Below are positions 1 through 9,000 of a stretch of DNA of 15,561 nucleotides, one piece after another (positions within the stretch are counted from its first letter, which is position 1; every line of letters starts with the position of its first letter). The stretch spans positions 1 through 15,561 of the forward strand of contig JABIRQ010000376.1 in NCBI GenBank assembly GCA_018699755.1, in the 5' to 3' direction. The DNA comes from Rhodospirillaceae bacterium. GTDB taxonomy: Bacteria > Pseudomonadota > Alphaproteobacteria > CADEGL01. Made by a program: the position numbers and the translations under genes. The notes below the pieces were generated by a model that made no database searches, had not been told where the DNA came from, and was given only the letters and a program-made list of their open reading frames with translations.

Positions 1-2
1 CG

Positions 3-1256
3 GCGATCGATAATGCCTTGGATGGGAAGGAATTGGATCAGGCGGAGAGCTACTTGGCCCTGCTCGACGGGCCGGGCCTTTCGCCGGAGCAGGCCGGCAG
101 TCGGGCGGTCCTGAAGGGCCGGCTCTTCGCAGCCCAGGGCGCCGCGGACCGGGCCCACGAGGAATGGGAGGCCGCGATACGCCAGACCGGCACCCGAGCC
201 GCTGTTCGCGCCCGGTTCGAGCGCACACTGGCAGATCTCAAGCGCAACCGCATCGAGTCGGACAGAGCGATCATGGATCTGGAAGAGCTTCGCTTCGACT
301 GGCGCGGGGGCGATGTGGAATTCCGTGCGCTCGAGGCCCTAGGCGGGCTCTATGCGGCGGAGGGGCGTTACCTGGAGGCGCTCGAACGCTTGCGCGCCGC
401 CGCGACCCATTTCCCAGGCCACCCTGGCGCCCTGGGCGTGACCGAGCGGATGGGCGAGGTTTTTACCGCACTGTTTCTCGACGGCGCGGCGGCGGGCATG
501 GCGCCGATCACCGCGCTGGCCTTATTCAACGAGTATCGCGAGCTTACCCCGTCCGGCGCCGAGGGCGAGCGCATGGTGCTCGCTCTCGCGGAGCGATTGA
601 TGGCGGCCGATTTGTTGAACCAGGCCAGTACTCTTCTCGACCATCAGGTCCGCTACCGGCTGGCCGGGGAAGAACGCGCCTACGCCGGCACCTTGCTGGC
701 TGAGACCCACCTTGCTCAAGGGCGACCCGAGGACGCGTTGATCGCCTTGCGAGCGAGTGTCGCCTCCGGGCTTGGACGGCTTCTGACCGATCGCCGGACA
801 CGTCTTCAGGCGAGAGCGCTGCTCGATGTCGGGGACATGGTCAGATCGCGGGCCCTGCTGGTCGGCGATCACTCGGAGGAGGCTGAGATCCTTCGTGCCG
901 AGATTTCGTGGCGCGCCACGGACTGGCCGGCTGCCGCCGCAGCTTATGGCCATCTGATCTCCGGAACCACGAAAGCCAAGCCGCTCCCCCCTGGCGTGGC
1001 ATTCAATATCCTGCGCCGTGCCGTTGCTCTTGCGATGGCCGGGCAGGACCAGCCGCTGCGCACCGTGGTTGCGGATTGGGGCGAGGCGATGGCGGAATCG
1101 TCCTATGCGAACGCCTTCGCCGCAGTCGTCGAGGGGATCGGCCCCGACGAAGGCGACTATCGCAGTCTGGCGGAGAATCTCGGTGCGGTCGCGGCCTTGC
1201 GTCGGGCGATCGCGGCTCCGGGGGCGGGGGAGGCCGTGGCGGCGCTCAAGCAATAG
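3..1256 (+). CDS. TPR-repeat protein, 3' part only (5' end outside window)
   Basis: The reading frame is open from base 3 with no stop before TAG at 1254-1256, so 417 C-terminal residues of a longer protein are visible. The first in-frame start-like codon, TTG at 18, has no ribosome-binding site and is not a credible start. The protein is almost entirely helical and rich in Ala, Leu, Glu and Arg. Helix pairs with TPR spacing are visible, the clearest at about 327-425 (LGGLYAAEGRYLEALERL, then a Phe-Pro turn), with weaker ones near 102-190, 670-770 and 811-960. TPR arrays are protein-interaction scaffolds, and no enzymatic motif is visible. The exact role is unknown; large TPR proteins of this sort occur in Rhodospirillales, but that link is inference. 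The 3' end overlaps the convergent DUF455 gene by 11 bases. Confidence 0.75.
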   Translation, partial: AIDNALDGKELDQAESYLALLDGPGLSPEQAGSRAVLKGRLFAAQGAADRAHEEWEAAIRQTGTRAAVRARFERTLADLKRNRIESDRAIMDLEELRFDWRGGDVEFRALEALGGLYAAEGRYLEALERLRAAATHFPGHPGALGVTERMGEVFTALFLDGAAAGMAPITALALFNEYRELTPSGAEGERMVLALAERLMAADLLNQASTLLDHQVRYRLAGEERAYAGTLLAETHLAQGRPEDALIALRASVASGLGRLLTDRRTRLQARALLDVGDMVRSRALLVGDHSEEAEILRAEISWRATDWPAAAAAYGHLISGTTKAKPLPPGVAFNILRRAVALAMAGQDQPLRTVVADWGEAMAESSYANAFAAVVEGIGPDEGDYRSLAENLGAVAALRRAIAAPGAGEAVAALKQ

Positions 1257-2061
1257 GGTTCTGGTAATAGTCCGCCGCGAAGCCCGCCTGTTCGCGCGCC
1301 TCGTGGTTGAAGGGCGGTTTCAGCGCGCCTCTGAAATGGCGGGCGACAAGCCCGCGCCATGTCGGTATCGGCTCCAACCCGCGGTTGGCGCAGAGTCGCT
1401 CAAACCATTTTCGCCCGGCGGCGACATGGGCGATCTCTTCCTCGTAGATGATGCGCAGGGTCGCCGCACCCTCGCGGTCCTCGGCGCGCTCCAACCGTTC
1501 AATCATGGCCGGGGTTACGTCCAGGCCGCGTGCCTCCAGCACCATGGGCACGACGGCGAGCCGCGCGAGAGGGTCGTGGGCGGTTTCCATCGCTGCCTCC
1601 CACAGCCCGTCATGGGCAGGCAGATCGCCATAGGCGGCGCCCAGTGAACCCAGCAGGCCCGTGAGCATCTGGAAGTGCCGGGCTTCGTCATCCGCAACCT
1701 TGACCCAGTCGTCCGCGAAGGCGCGAGGCAGGGGCGTACCGAAGCGCGCCACGATATCCCAGGCGAGGTCGACGGCGTTCAATTCAATATGTGCCAAGGC
1801 ATGATAGAGCGCGACCCGGCCTTCGACGCCCCGACCCAGCTTGCGTTTGGGAACCTCGCGCGGGGGCCGAAGCGAAGGGCGCTCCGGCCGGGCCGGGCGA
1901 TCGGGTGGGGCCGCCGAGCCGATATCCGTGATTCGTCCCGCGAGCCAATCGGCGGCGACGGCGCGTCCCAGGGCTGCCTTGGCAAGGGGGTCGGCGGTCG
2001 CCAGGACCTTGCAGGCGCTGGCCGCGAGCCCACCTTCCTCGCGGGCTGGACAGACGGTCAT
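1246..2061 (-). CDS. DUF455 family ferritin-like protein
   Basis: This is a 271-residue protein of the DUF455 family (COG2833), a four-helix ferritin-like fold of unknown function. The residues expected of a carboxylate-bridged di-metal site are all present and ordered: Glu93 (HIELNA), Glu126-x-x-His129 (DDEARH), Glu176 (VLEARG) and Glu209-x-x-His212 (EEEIAH). The N-terminal ~45 residues form a helical region, followed by a Pro/Arg-rich linker at about 50-75 that is probably disordered. The ATG start at 2061 has AAAGG only 3 bases upstream, a short spacing. The gene is tail-to-tail with the TPR gene and divergent from the GYD gene. Related ferritin-like proteins include oxygenases and hydroxylases such as MiaE, but no substrate can be assigned here. 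Family assignment is confident; activity is unknown. Confidence 0.85.
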   Translation of the reverse strand: MTVCPAREEGGLAASACKVLATADPLAKAALGRAVAADWLAGRITDIGSAAPPDRPARPERPSLRPPREVPKRKLGRGVEGRVALYHALAHIELNAVDLAWDIVARFGTPLPRAFADDWVKVADDEARHFQMLTGLLGSLGAAYGDLPAHDGLWEAAMETAHDPLARLAVVPMVLEARGLDVTPAMIERLERAEDREGAATLRIIYEEEIAHVAAGRKWFERLCANRGLEPIPTWRGLVARHFRGALKPPFNHEAREQAGFAADYYQNPIA

Positions 2062-2067
2062 TGACCT

Positions 2068-2096
2068 TTGACAGAACTGGGGCGGGGCGACAGGGT
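2068..2096 (+). promoter_or_regulatory. Candidate sigma-70 type promoter for the GYD-domain gene
   Basis: A perfect TTGACA (-35) lies at 2068-2073. With 17-base spacing the -10 would be CAGGGT at 2091-2096, which keeps only the conserved second A and last T. The element sits 45 bases before the ATG at 2142, in the short divergent spacer. The -35 is convincing and the -10 is weak. Confidence 0.35.
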
Positions 2097-2141
2097 CCGC
2101 CGGCCGCCGTTGATTCGATTCATGCCAAGGAGACTCCGATC

Positions 2142-2423
2142 ATGAAATTCGCAGTGCTTGCCAAGACCACCGCCTACGGCGCCCAGAACCGCGAGGAGCG
2201 CGCGCGCCGCGCCAAGGAGAACGCGGATCGCCTGGGCCTCGAAATCGAATGCCTCTACTACACCGGTGGACCCTACGACTTGGTCGAAATCCTGAACGGC
2301 CCGAGCTGGGAAGCGGCCTATGCCCAGGCCATGTGGTTCAAGAAACAGGGCTATGGCGAGATGGTTGTCATGCCCTGCGTCGACGGCGAAACCAACGCCC
2401 GCATCGACGCCGAGAACGGCTGA
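2142..2423 (+). CDS. Small GYD-domain protein
   Basis: This is a 93-residue cytosolic protein. The ATG at 2142 is chosen because AAGGAG lies at 2127-2132 with a 9-base spacer; an in-frame codon at 2061 would extend it but lacks support and would run over the divergent promoter region. The protein has the GYD-family layout: a beta strand (KFAVLAKTT), an Arg/Lys/Glu-rich helix at 17-30 (REERARRAKENADRLG), then strand-turn-strand with GGPYDLVEI (42-50) matching the family's G-x-YD motif, and a second helix plus strand. The family is a small ferredoxin-like alpha/beta fold without known function, reminiscent of dimeric alpha-beta barrel subunits. It is monocistronic here, divergent from the DUF455 gene and convergent with bcp. 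No catalytic residues can be assigned. Confidence 0.8.
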   Translation: MKFAVLAKTTAYGAQNREERARRAKENADRLGLEIECLYYTGGPYDLVEILNGPSWEAAYAQAMWFKKQGYGEMVVMPCVDGETNARIDAENG

Positions 2424-2470
2424 CCTTCCGATCGCCTGGGGCCCCCGGCCGATTGCGCTTGGACCGACCG

Positions 2471-2495
2471 GCGCGGGCGCCTAAAGCGCCCGTGC
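2471..2495. terminator. GC-rich hairpin at the GYD gene/bcp convergent junction
   Basis: A 10-bp stem (2471-2480 with 2486-2495, nine Watson-Crick pairs and one G-T) closes a 5-base loop CTAAA. The loop contains the bcp stop codon on the minus strand. There is no T-run on either side, so it is at best a weak or Rho-assisted bidirectional terminator. It is the only structure I see in the 57-base spacer after the GYD gene. Confidence 0.4.
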
Positions 2496-2945
2496 CGCCG
2501 CCAGAACCTCCGCGACATGGTCCTTCACTTTGACCTTGCGCCAGACGTTGCGGAGGACACCTTTTTCGTCGATCAGGAAGGTGGAGCGTTGGATGCCCAT
2601 GCTCTTCTTGCCGTACATGTTTTTTTCAACCCAGACTCCGTAAGCCTCGCAGACCGAGCCGTCCTCGTCGGAGGCGAGGGTGAAGGGCAAGTCGTATTTC
2701 GCCTTGAACTTGTCGTGCTTGGCGACGGTGTCGCGCGAGACGCCGACAATCTCCGCGTCGACCTTCGAGAAGTCGGGAAGATTATCGCGAAATCCGCAGG
2801 CTTCCGTCGTACAGCCGGGCGTGTCGTCCCGCGGATAGAAATAGAGCACGACCTTGCGCCCCTTCAGGGGCTTGAGTGAAAGTTTGCCGCCCCCGTCCGT
2901 CGCCATCGTGAAATCCGGGGCCTTGTCGCCGGCATCGACCGTCAT
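2481..2945 (-). CDS. bcp: Thioredoxin-dependent thiol peroxidase (Bcp-type peroxiredoxin)
   Basis: This is a 154-residue peroxiredoxin of the Bcp/PrxQ subfamily, which reduces hydrogen peroxide and organic hydroperoxides in the cytosol using thioredoxin. The active-site segment at 36-54 reads FYPRDDTPGCTTEACGFRD. Cys45 is the peroxidatic cysteine, and Cys50, five residues later, is the resolving cysteine typical of atypical 2-Cys Bcp enzymes. Pro43 and Thr42 of the PxxxT/C catalytic motif are present, as is the downstream GIQRSTFLID strand. Length is standard for the family. The ATG at 2945 has AAGGAG at 2954-2959 (complement strand) with an 8-base spacer. It begins 22 bases after the glnE stop on the same strand, so the two are probably cotranscribed, with glnE first. 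Confidence 0.96.
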   Translation of the reverse strand: MTVDAGDKAPDFTMATDGGGKLSLKPLKGRKVVLYFYPRDDTPGCTTEACGFRDNLPDFSKVDAEIVGVSRDTVAKHDKFKAKYDLPFTLASDEDGSVCEAYGVWVEKNMYGKKSMGIQRSTFLIDEKGVLRNVWRKVKVKDHVAEVLAAARAL

Positions 2946-2967
2946 GTTCGTTTCTCCTTAGCTACCT

Positions 2968-5955
2968 TTATTCGTCCGTCTTCTCCGGGGGCAGTGCCGC
3001 TGCCGGGCCGGCGAGGATTTCCTCGAAAACCGCACGGGCCCAATCCGATGCGTCTACCACCGCGTCCCGCAAGTCCTCGAAGCTAGTCATTCCGGCAAAC
3101 CGGGCAAGGGCTCTGCGCTGGCCTTCGGGCGCGCCTTCCTCGTCGAAGGCGCCCGCCACCGTCAGACGCAGCATCGCCTGGACTTTCTGCCAAAGGACAA
3201 GGGCGCCCGTGAGCGTCTTCGCCGTCGATGGCGGCAGAAAACCGGCCTCCGCGACGGCCGTCAGGGCGTCGTGCGTGTTCGCCCTTAGCACATTGTCGTT
3301 CTCGGACGCGTGGCGAAGCTGGAGATACTGACAAACGAATTCGATATCCACCAAGCCCCCGGGGCAGTATTTCGCATCCCAAAGGGAGGCGGCGGGATGC
3401 TCGCGCGCGATGCGCTCGCGCATGGTGGCGATGTCACGCAGCAGAACGTCGGGGTCGCGACCTTCGGTCAGGACGCTGTGAATCGCGGCCTCCGTGGTTC
3501 GGCCCAACCGCTCGGGGCCGCAGATCACGCGCGCCCGAGTCAGGGCCATCCGCTCCCAGGTCCAGGCCGATTCCTTATGATAGCGCGCGAAGGCCTCCAG
3601 GCTGGACGCGATCGGCCCCTTGTTGCCGGAGGGGCGCAGCCGCATGTCGACCTCGTAAAGTCGCCCCTCGCCGGTCAGCGCGGTCACGGCATTGAGGAAG
3701 CGCTGGCTCAAACGCGCATAATAATGGGCCGGGGTTAGCGGTTTTGGGCCGTTCGAGGCGTCGACACCCTCCGATGCGTCATAGACGAACAGCAGGTCCA
3801 GATCGGAGGTCATGGTCATCTCGCGACTGCCGAGTCTGCCGAGCGCGACGACCGTCATCCCGCCCTCCGGAAGCACCCCATGTCCGACGGCGAATTCCTC
3901 CGCCACCTTGGGCAAAAGCGCGCTCAGAACTGTTTCGGCCACGTCGCTCAATGCGCGTCCGGCCGCGGGAGCCTCGACCCGCGCTCGAAGCATCTGAACG
4001 CCGACCCGGAATTTCAGGTCGTTGGTCCAGCGCCGGGTCAGGTCCAGCACATCCTGAAAATCCCGTGCCTGATCCAAGACCGCGCCCAGATCCTCGGCGA
4101 GGGCCGCAGGTTCGGGTAAGGGATCGTAGAACTCGCCGCTGAGCACGGCATCCAGCACGGCGACGTTCTGACTCAGATGATCGGCCAAGCGCGGGGCGTC
4201 GCCCATGATTTCGGTCACCAGCCGGAGCAGGTCCGGATTGGCGTGGAACAGCGAGAATAGCTGGACCCCCGCCGGCAGGCGCGCGAGGAACTCGTCGAAT
4301 TTGGCGAAGGCGACATTCGGGTTGGCGGTCTTGGCCAGGGCTTCGAGCAGGACCGGAGTGAGTTCGGTCAGCAGCTCGCGGGCCCGCTGGCTGCGCGTGG
4401 CCCGGTAGCGGCCGTGGTGCCAGGCTCGAACGAGGGAAGACACCGGTTCCGGGGCCGCGAAGCCGAGCTCGCGGATCGTGTCCAGGGTTTCGGGGTCGTG
4501 CTCGCTGCCGGTGAAAGCCAAGCGCCCAGGCCCACCCAGAGCGGGTGCTTGCTCAAACAAACCGGCATAGTGCCGCTCGACGGCGTGCAGATGTGGGCGC
4601 AATGTGTCTGAGAACGCAGCGATCGATTCGAAGCCGCAAAATGCGGCGACGGCGGCAAGATCCTCGTCGTTTTCGGGCAGGGTCTGAGTTTGTTGGTCGT
4701 CGATCATCTGCAGGCGGTGTTCGACCATGCGCAGAAAATTGTACGCATCGATCAGGTCGGTCGCCGTCGCCTCCGGCGTGTGGCCGTGATGGGCGAGGGC
4801 CCGCAGCGCAGCGCAGGTGCCGGACTGGCGCAAGCTCGGCTCGCGCCCGCCCCGGATCAGTTGCTGGGTCTGCGCGAAAAACTCGATTTCCCGAATGCCG
4901 CCGCGTCCGAGCTTTATGTTATGGCCGGCGACCTGCACCGCGCGGTGGCCGCGTTGGGCCATGATCTGACGCTTGATGGAATGGATATCGTCAATTGCCG
5001 CGAAGTCGAGATGCTTGCGCCAAATGAAGGGGCGCAACCGATCGAGGAAGACGGCCCCGGCCGCGAGATCGCCGGCGATCGCCCTGGCCTTGATGAAGGC
5101 CGCGCGTTCCCAGTTCTGGCCCATGCTTTCGTAGTAGCTTTCGGCGGCATAGGTGGAAACGGCTGGCGGGGTGGCGCCCGGATCGGGTCGCAGGCGCAGA
5201 TCCGTCCGAAAGACGTAGCCATCGACCGTGCGCTCGGCCAGCAGCCCGGAGAGATTGCGCGCGAGTCGGGTAAAACGCCGTTGCAGCTTGTGGGGCAGGT
5301 CGGTGCGGACCCGGTCCGGGTCGTATAGCAGGATCAGGTCGATATCGCTCGAATAGTTGAGCTCGCGTGCGCCGAGCTTGCCCATGCCGAGGACGATGAA
5401 GCCGGACCCCGTCTCGGCATCCGTCAGGTCGTCGAGTTCTATGACGCCGGCCCGCGCGGCTCGGGCCAGAAGATGGCGGGTTGCGGCCCGGATCGCGTTA
5501 TCGGCGAAGGCGCTGAGTGTCGCCGTGACCTGTTCGACCGACCAACTGGCGGCGATGTCTCCGATCGCGACGGCAAGGGCGACCCTGCGGCGTGCCACGC
5601 GCAAGGCTTGGCCGATGGCGGTGGTGTCGATCGCATCTTCGGCGGGTTCTCGGGCCAGCCCATCCAGTCCCGCGATCGCCTCCGCGGCCGCGTCTTCGGG
5701 TCCCGTCTCCAGCACGGCCCGGACGAAGGCCGGTTCCACCAGCAGGCATTGACTGAGGAAGGGGCTGTTGCCAAATACGGAAGACAGCAGAGTCAGGCCG
5801 CTCGGCGCGACGGCGACGGATTCCAGGAAACGGGCGAGGCCAGAATCCTCAATCCGTGCGACAGCTTCATGCCAGCGCACGAGGCCAGTCTCGACACCCG
5901 AGGGACGCCCAGGTATCGGTAGTCGGGTCGAATCGACGATCAAGGATTGGTGCAT
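2968..5955 (-). CDS. glnE: Bifunctional glutamine synthetase adenylyltransferase/adenylyl-removing enzyme
   Basis: GlnE adenylylates glutamine synthetase (GlnA) when nitrogen is plentiful and removes AMP when it is scarce, under PII (GlnB) control. Both nucleotidyltransferase domains look intact. Numbering from the ATG, the N-terminal adenylyl-removing domain has GMGKLGARELNYSSDIDL at 190-207 with metal-binding Asp204 and Asp206, then DLRLRP and WERAAFIKARAIAG. The C-terminal adenylyl-transferase domain has GRLGSREMTMTSDLDL at 706-721 with Asp718 and Asp720, then DMRLRPSGNKGP and WERMALTRARVICG. About 995 residues is normal for the family. The start is uncertain: ATG at 5955 or GTG at 5982 (nine residues longer), and neither has a good Shine-Dalgarno. 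bcp follows 22 bases downstream; the YhdP-like gene is divergent. Confidence 0.96.
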   Translation of the reverse strand: MHQSLIVDSTRLPIPGRPSGVETGLVRWHEAVARIEDSGLARFLESVAVAPSGLTLLSSVFGNSPFLSQCLLVEPAFVRAVLETGPEDAAAEAIAGLDGLAREPAEDAIDTTAIGQALRVARRRVALAVAIGDIAASWSVEQVTATLSAFADNAIRAATRHLLARAARAGVIELDDLTDAETGSGFIVLGMGKLGARELNYSSDIDLILLYDPDRVRTDLPHKLQRRFTRLARNLSGLLAERTVDGYVFRTDLRLRPDPGATPPAVSTYAAESYYESMGQNWERAAFIKARAIAGDLAAGAVFLDRLRPFIWRKHLDFAAIDDIHSIKRQIMAQRGHRAVQVAGHNIKLGRGGIREIEFFAQTQQLIRGGREPSLRQSGTCAALRALAHHGHTPEATATDLIDAYNFLRMVEHRLQMIDDQQTQTLPENDEDLAAVAAFCGFESIAAFSDTLRPHLHAVERHYAGLFEQAPALGGPGRLAFTGSEHDPETLDTIRELGFAAPEPVSSLVRAWHHGRYRATRSQRARELLTELTPVLLEALAKTANPNVAFAKFDEFLARLPAGVQLFSLFHANPDLLRLVTEIMGDAPRLADHLSQNVAVLDAVLSGEFYDPLPEPAALAEDLGAVLDQARDFQDVLDLTRRWTNDLKFRVGVQMLRARVEAPAAGRALSDVAETVLSALLPKVAEEFAVGHGVLPEGGMTVVALGRLGSREMTMTSDLDLLFVYDASEGVDASNGPKPLTPAHYYARLSQRFLNAVTALTGEGRLYEVDMRLRPSGNKGPIASSLEAFARYHKESAWTWERMALTRARVICGPERLGRTTEAAIHSVLTEGRDPDVLLRDIATMRERIAREHPAASLWDAKYCPGGLVDIEFVCQYLQLRHASENDNVLRANTHDALTAVAEAGFLPPSTAKTLTGALVLWQKVQAMLRLTVAGAFDEEGAPEGQRRALARFAGMTSFEDLRDAVVDASDWARAVFEEILAGPAAALPPEKTDE

Positions 5956-6031
5956 GTTCGGGCGGGCCGCTTTTCCGCACACTGTTCGAAGCGCCGTGAG
6001 CGGTCAAGCCGCGGCGCGGACCCGCTAAGGT

Positions 6032-9000
6032 ATGGTTCGCCGCACCACCGTCATTCTGCTTGAGTTGATCGCGGCCATTCTGGTCGGCGCCGCAATCCTC
6101 GCCGGGCTGGCCGCCTGGCGCCTGTCTTCTGGTCCCGTGTCCCTGAGTTTCCTCAACGATTACGTGATGGAGGCACTGTCACCTGACGACGGCGCGTTCA
6201 GTATCGGCATCGACGATACGATCCTCGTCTGGGCAGGCTGGGACCGATCTTTCGACGTTCGGGCAACGGGCGTGCGGGCCTTGAACGAGGCGGGCGAAAT
6301 CATTGTTGCGGTGCCCGAGGTTTCCGTACGCCTCAGTCTGCGCGCCTTGGTCAAGGGCGCGCTCGCGCCCAAGGCGCTCGACATTTTCGGCGCACGACTG
6401 ATGGTTGCACGGGACGAGGGGGGAAAATTTTCGTTTGGCCTAGTAGGGCAAACACCGGCCAAGGACGGCGATGCGACGAATGCTGCCGTGCTCGACGAAT
6501 TGTTGGCTCAACTGACGGGCACGCCGGGCGGCGATGGTCCGTTCGGCTATCTCGAGCGCGTCGGTATCGTCGACGGCGCCCTGGTTGTCGACGACGCGCT
6601 CGAGCATTTGGCTTGGACCGCGGGGATCGAGAGACTCACGCTTTTGCGGACCGCAGCCGGCTTGCGCGGCGAGGGCGTCGTTTCGATTTCGCTCGATGGC
6701 CGGGATTATTTTCTGGCGATCGACGGGACCTATGAGGCGTCCAGCGGGGGGCTGGGCCTTTCTCTCGCTTTCGAAGACATACCCGCGGCTGGACTGGCTC
6801 GCCGAATCGATAGTGCGTCGCCCCTCGCGGGCCTCACTGCCCGAATCACTGGGCGGGCGACCGCCAGTTTCGATCGCTCGGGAACGGTCGAGGATCTGGC
6901 GTTCGAACTGCGCGCGGGAGAGGGCAGATTCGTGCAGGCCGAGGCGTTGCCCGATGGAGTCTCGTTCCAGTCGGCCTCGCTAGGCGGCACGGCCTCCAAC
7001 GGGTTTTCGGAGGCGACGATCGACGATCTTTTCGTCGATCTGGGCGGGCCGACTATCGGTGCTACGGCGGTCGTTGAAACGGTCGAGGGAATCGAGCGCA
7101 TTTCCGCGGATGGCGCGGTGCGCGACATGCCGGTTGAGGAGCTTGGCCTCTATTGGCCGAAAGGCTTGGCCGAAAACACCCGGGATTGGATGCTGGCCAA
7201 TCTGACGGTGGGCACCTTGGGCGAGACTCTGGTCAGCGTGGCCGGCCGGATCGATGAGGAGACCGGTTTCGAAGCGGAGGCGGTGAAGGGGTCGATCGGC
7301 TACGAGAACCTGTCGGTGCAATATATCGAGGGTCTGCCATTGGTCGAAGGCGTCAACGGTCGGGCGGAATTCGACGAGAATAGTTTCGACCTGTTTCTCG
7401 AAACCGGCCGCTTGTCCAAGCTGACCCTCCATGAGGGCACGATCAACCTCAAGGATCTGAGCGGGGATACCACGGGAGATTTTGCGTTCCGCGTGTCGGG
7501 ACCGATCAGCGACACTCTCTGGGTCATCGACCATGATCCGCTCAACTATGCCAAAAAACTGGAGGTCGATCCGTCCGACGTCCAGGGCGATGTCGCGTTC
7601 GACCTGAATCTTTCCTTCCCCCTGATCCAAAGCCTTCTGCTGGACGATATCCAGATCGGCGTCGTGGCGGATCTGTCGAACATATCTTGGCGCCAGGCTC
7701 TGTTGGGCCTCGACGCGACCGAGGGCGAGTTGCACTTGGCGCTCGACAACAAGGCCATGGAGGTGGACGGCCGGATGCGGCTGGGCAGCACCCCGGCCGA
7801 ACTTAGCTGGAAGGAGAATTTTCCGGCCTCCGCCCCCATCGCGACGGAGTTGTCGTTGCGTGCGACAGTGGACGACGTTGGTCGGGCAGAGGCGGGTATG
7901 GACTTCTCGCCGATTTTGATCGGGTCGACGCCGCTTGAGGTCGACCTCTCCTCCGCCGGGCGCGGCGCAGCGACGGTCGAAATACGAGCGGACCTCACTC
8001 AAGCGAGCCTCGTTCTCGAAGATTTCGACTGGCGCAAGGAGCGGGGCGTGGCCGGGAGTGCGGAGGCCCGCCTGACCATCGAGAATGGGGCGTTGATCGA
8101 CCTGCCGGCGCTGACCGTGATCGGCGGCGGCCTTCGCGTGGTCGGGGATCTGGATTTCGTGGCGGACAACGCTTTTTCCGGTGCGAATTTTTCCGAACTA
8201 TCCTTCGGCGACAACCGGCTCAACGGCAGCGTTCATTTGGTCGATGACGGCTATGCCGTTCTCCTTCGCGGCGAAAGCCTGGACGCTTCGCCTTTCTTCG
8301 AAGAGGAGGAGGATGATTCGAAAACGAAGGACGCGACGGACGAGGCTCTCCCGCCATTGAGTCTCGATATCGCCGTCGACCGTCTGAAGCTCGGACCGAA
8401 ACGGAATCTGGGACAAACCACGGCAGTGCTGGAGCGTGACGCCCTCGCCTGGCGGAGGGTCATAGTCGAGGCGGAGATGATCGGCGAGACGGCGGAGGCC
8501 CGACCCAAGCTCGATATTCGCTTCGCGCCTGTCCCGGAAGGTCAGGAATTGACCGTCCTTGCCGAGGACGCGGGCGTCGCCCTGCGAACCCTCGATCTGA
8601 TCGACAACGTGATCGGCGGGACGATGGCGATTACCGGGAAAAAGGCATCGGCCGATCCGGAGGCGCCGCTGGAAGGCAAGGTTCTGGTCGAGAACTACCG
8701 TGTCGTCGATGCCCCGGTCCTCGCCCGCCTTCTGACCCTGGCCTCACTTTCGGGCATGGTCGACACCTTGTCAGGCAAGGGTATCCAGTTCGACCAGTTC
8801 AACGCGCCCTTCGTCTACGACCAGGGCGTCATCACGATCACGGAGGCGACCTCGCGCGGTTCCGAGATCGGCATCACCCTCAAGGGCACGATCGACACGA
8901 ACACGAACATGGCCGACTTGGACGGCCTCGTGGTGCCTGCCTATACGATCAACAGTATCCTCGCCGGCATTCCGTTGCTGGGTGATCTCCTGGTCGGCGA

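Noticed and set aside
522..1253. 243-codon minus-strand frame opposite the TPR gene
   Set aside because: Antisense shadow; the sense frame has TPR periodicity and this one has no recognisable features.
6980..8002. 340-codon minus-strand frame inside the YhdP-like gene
   Set aside because: Antisense shadow of a well-supported gene, with low-complexity composition and no family resemblance.
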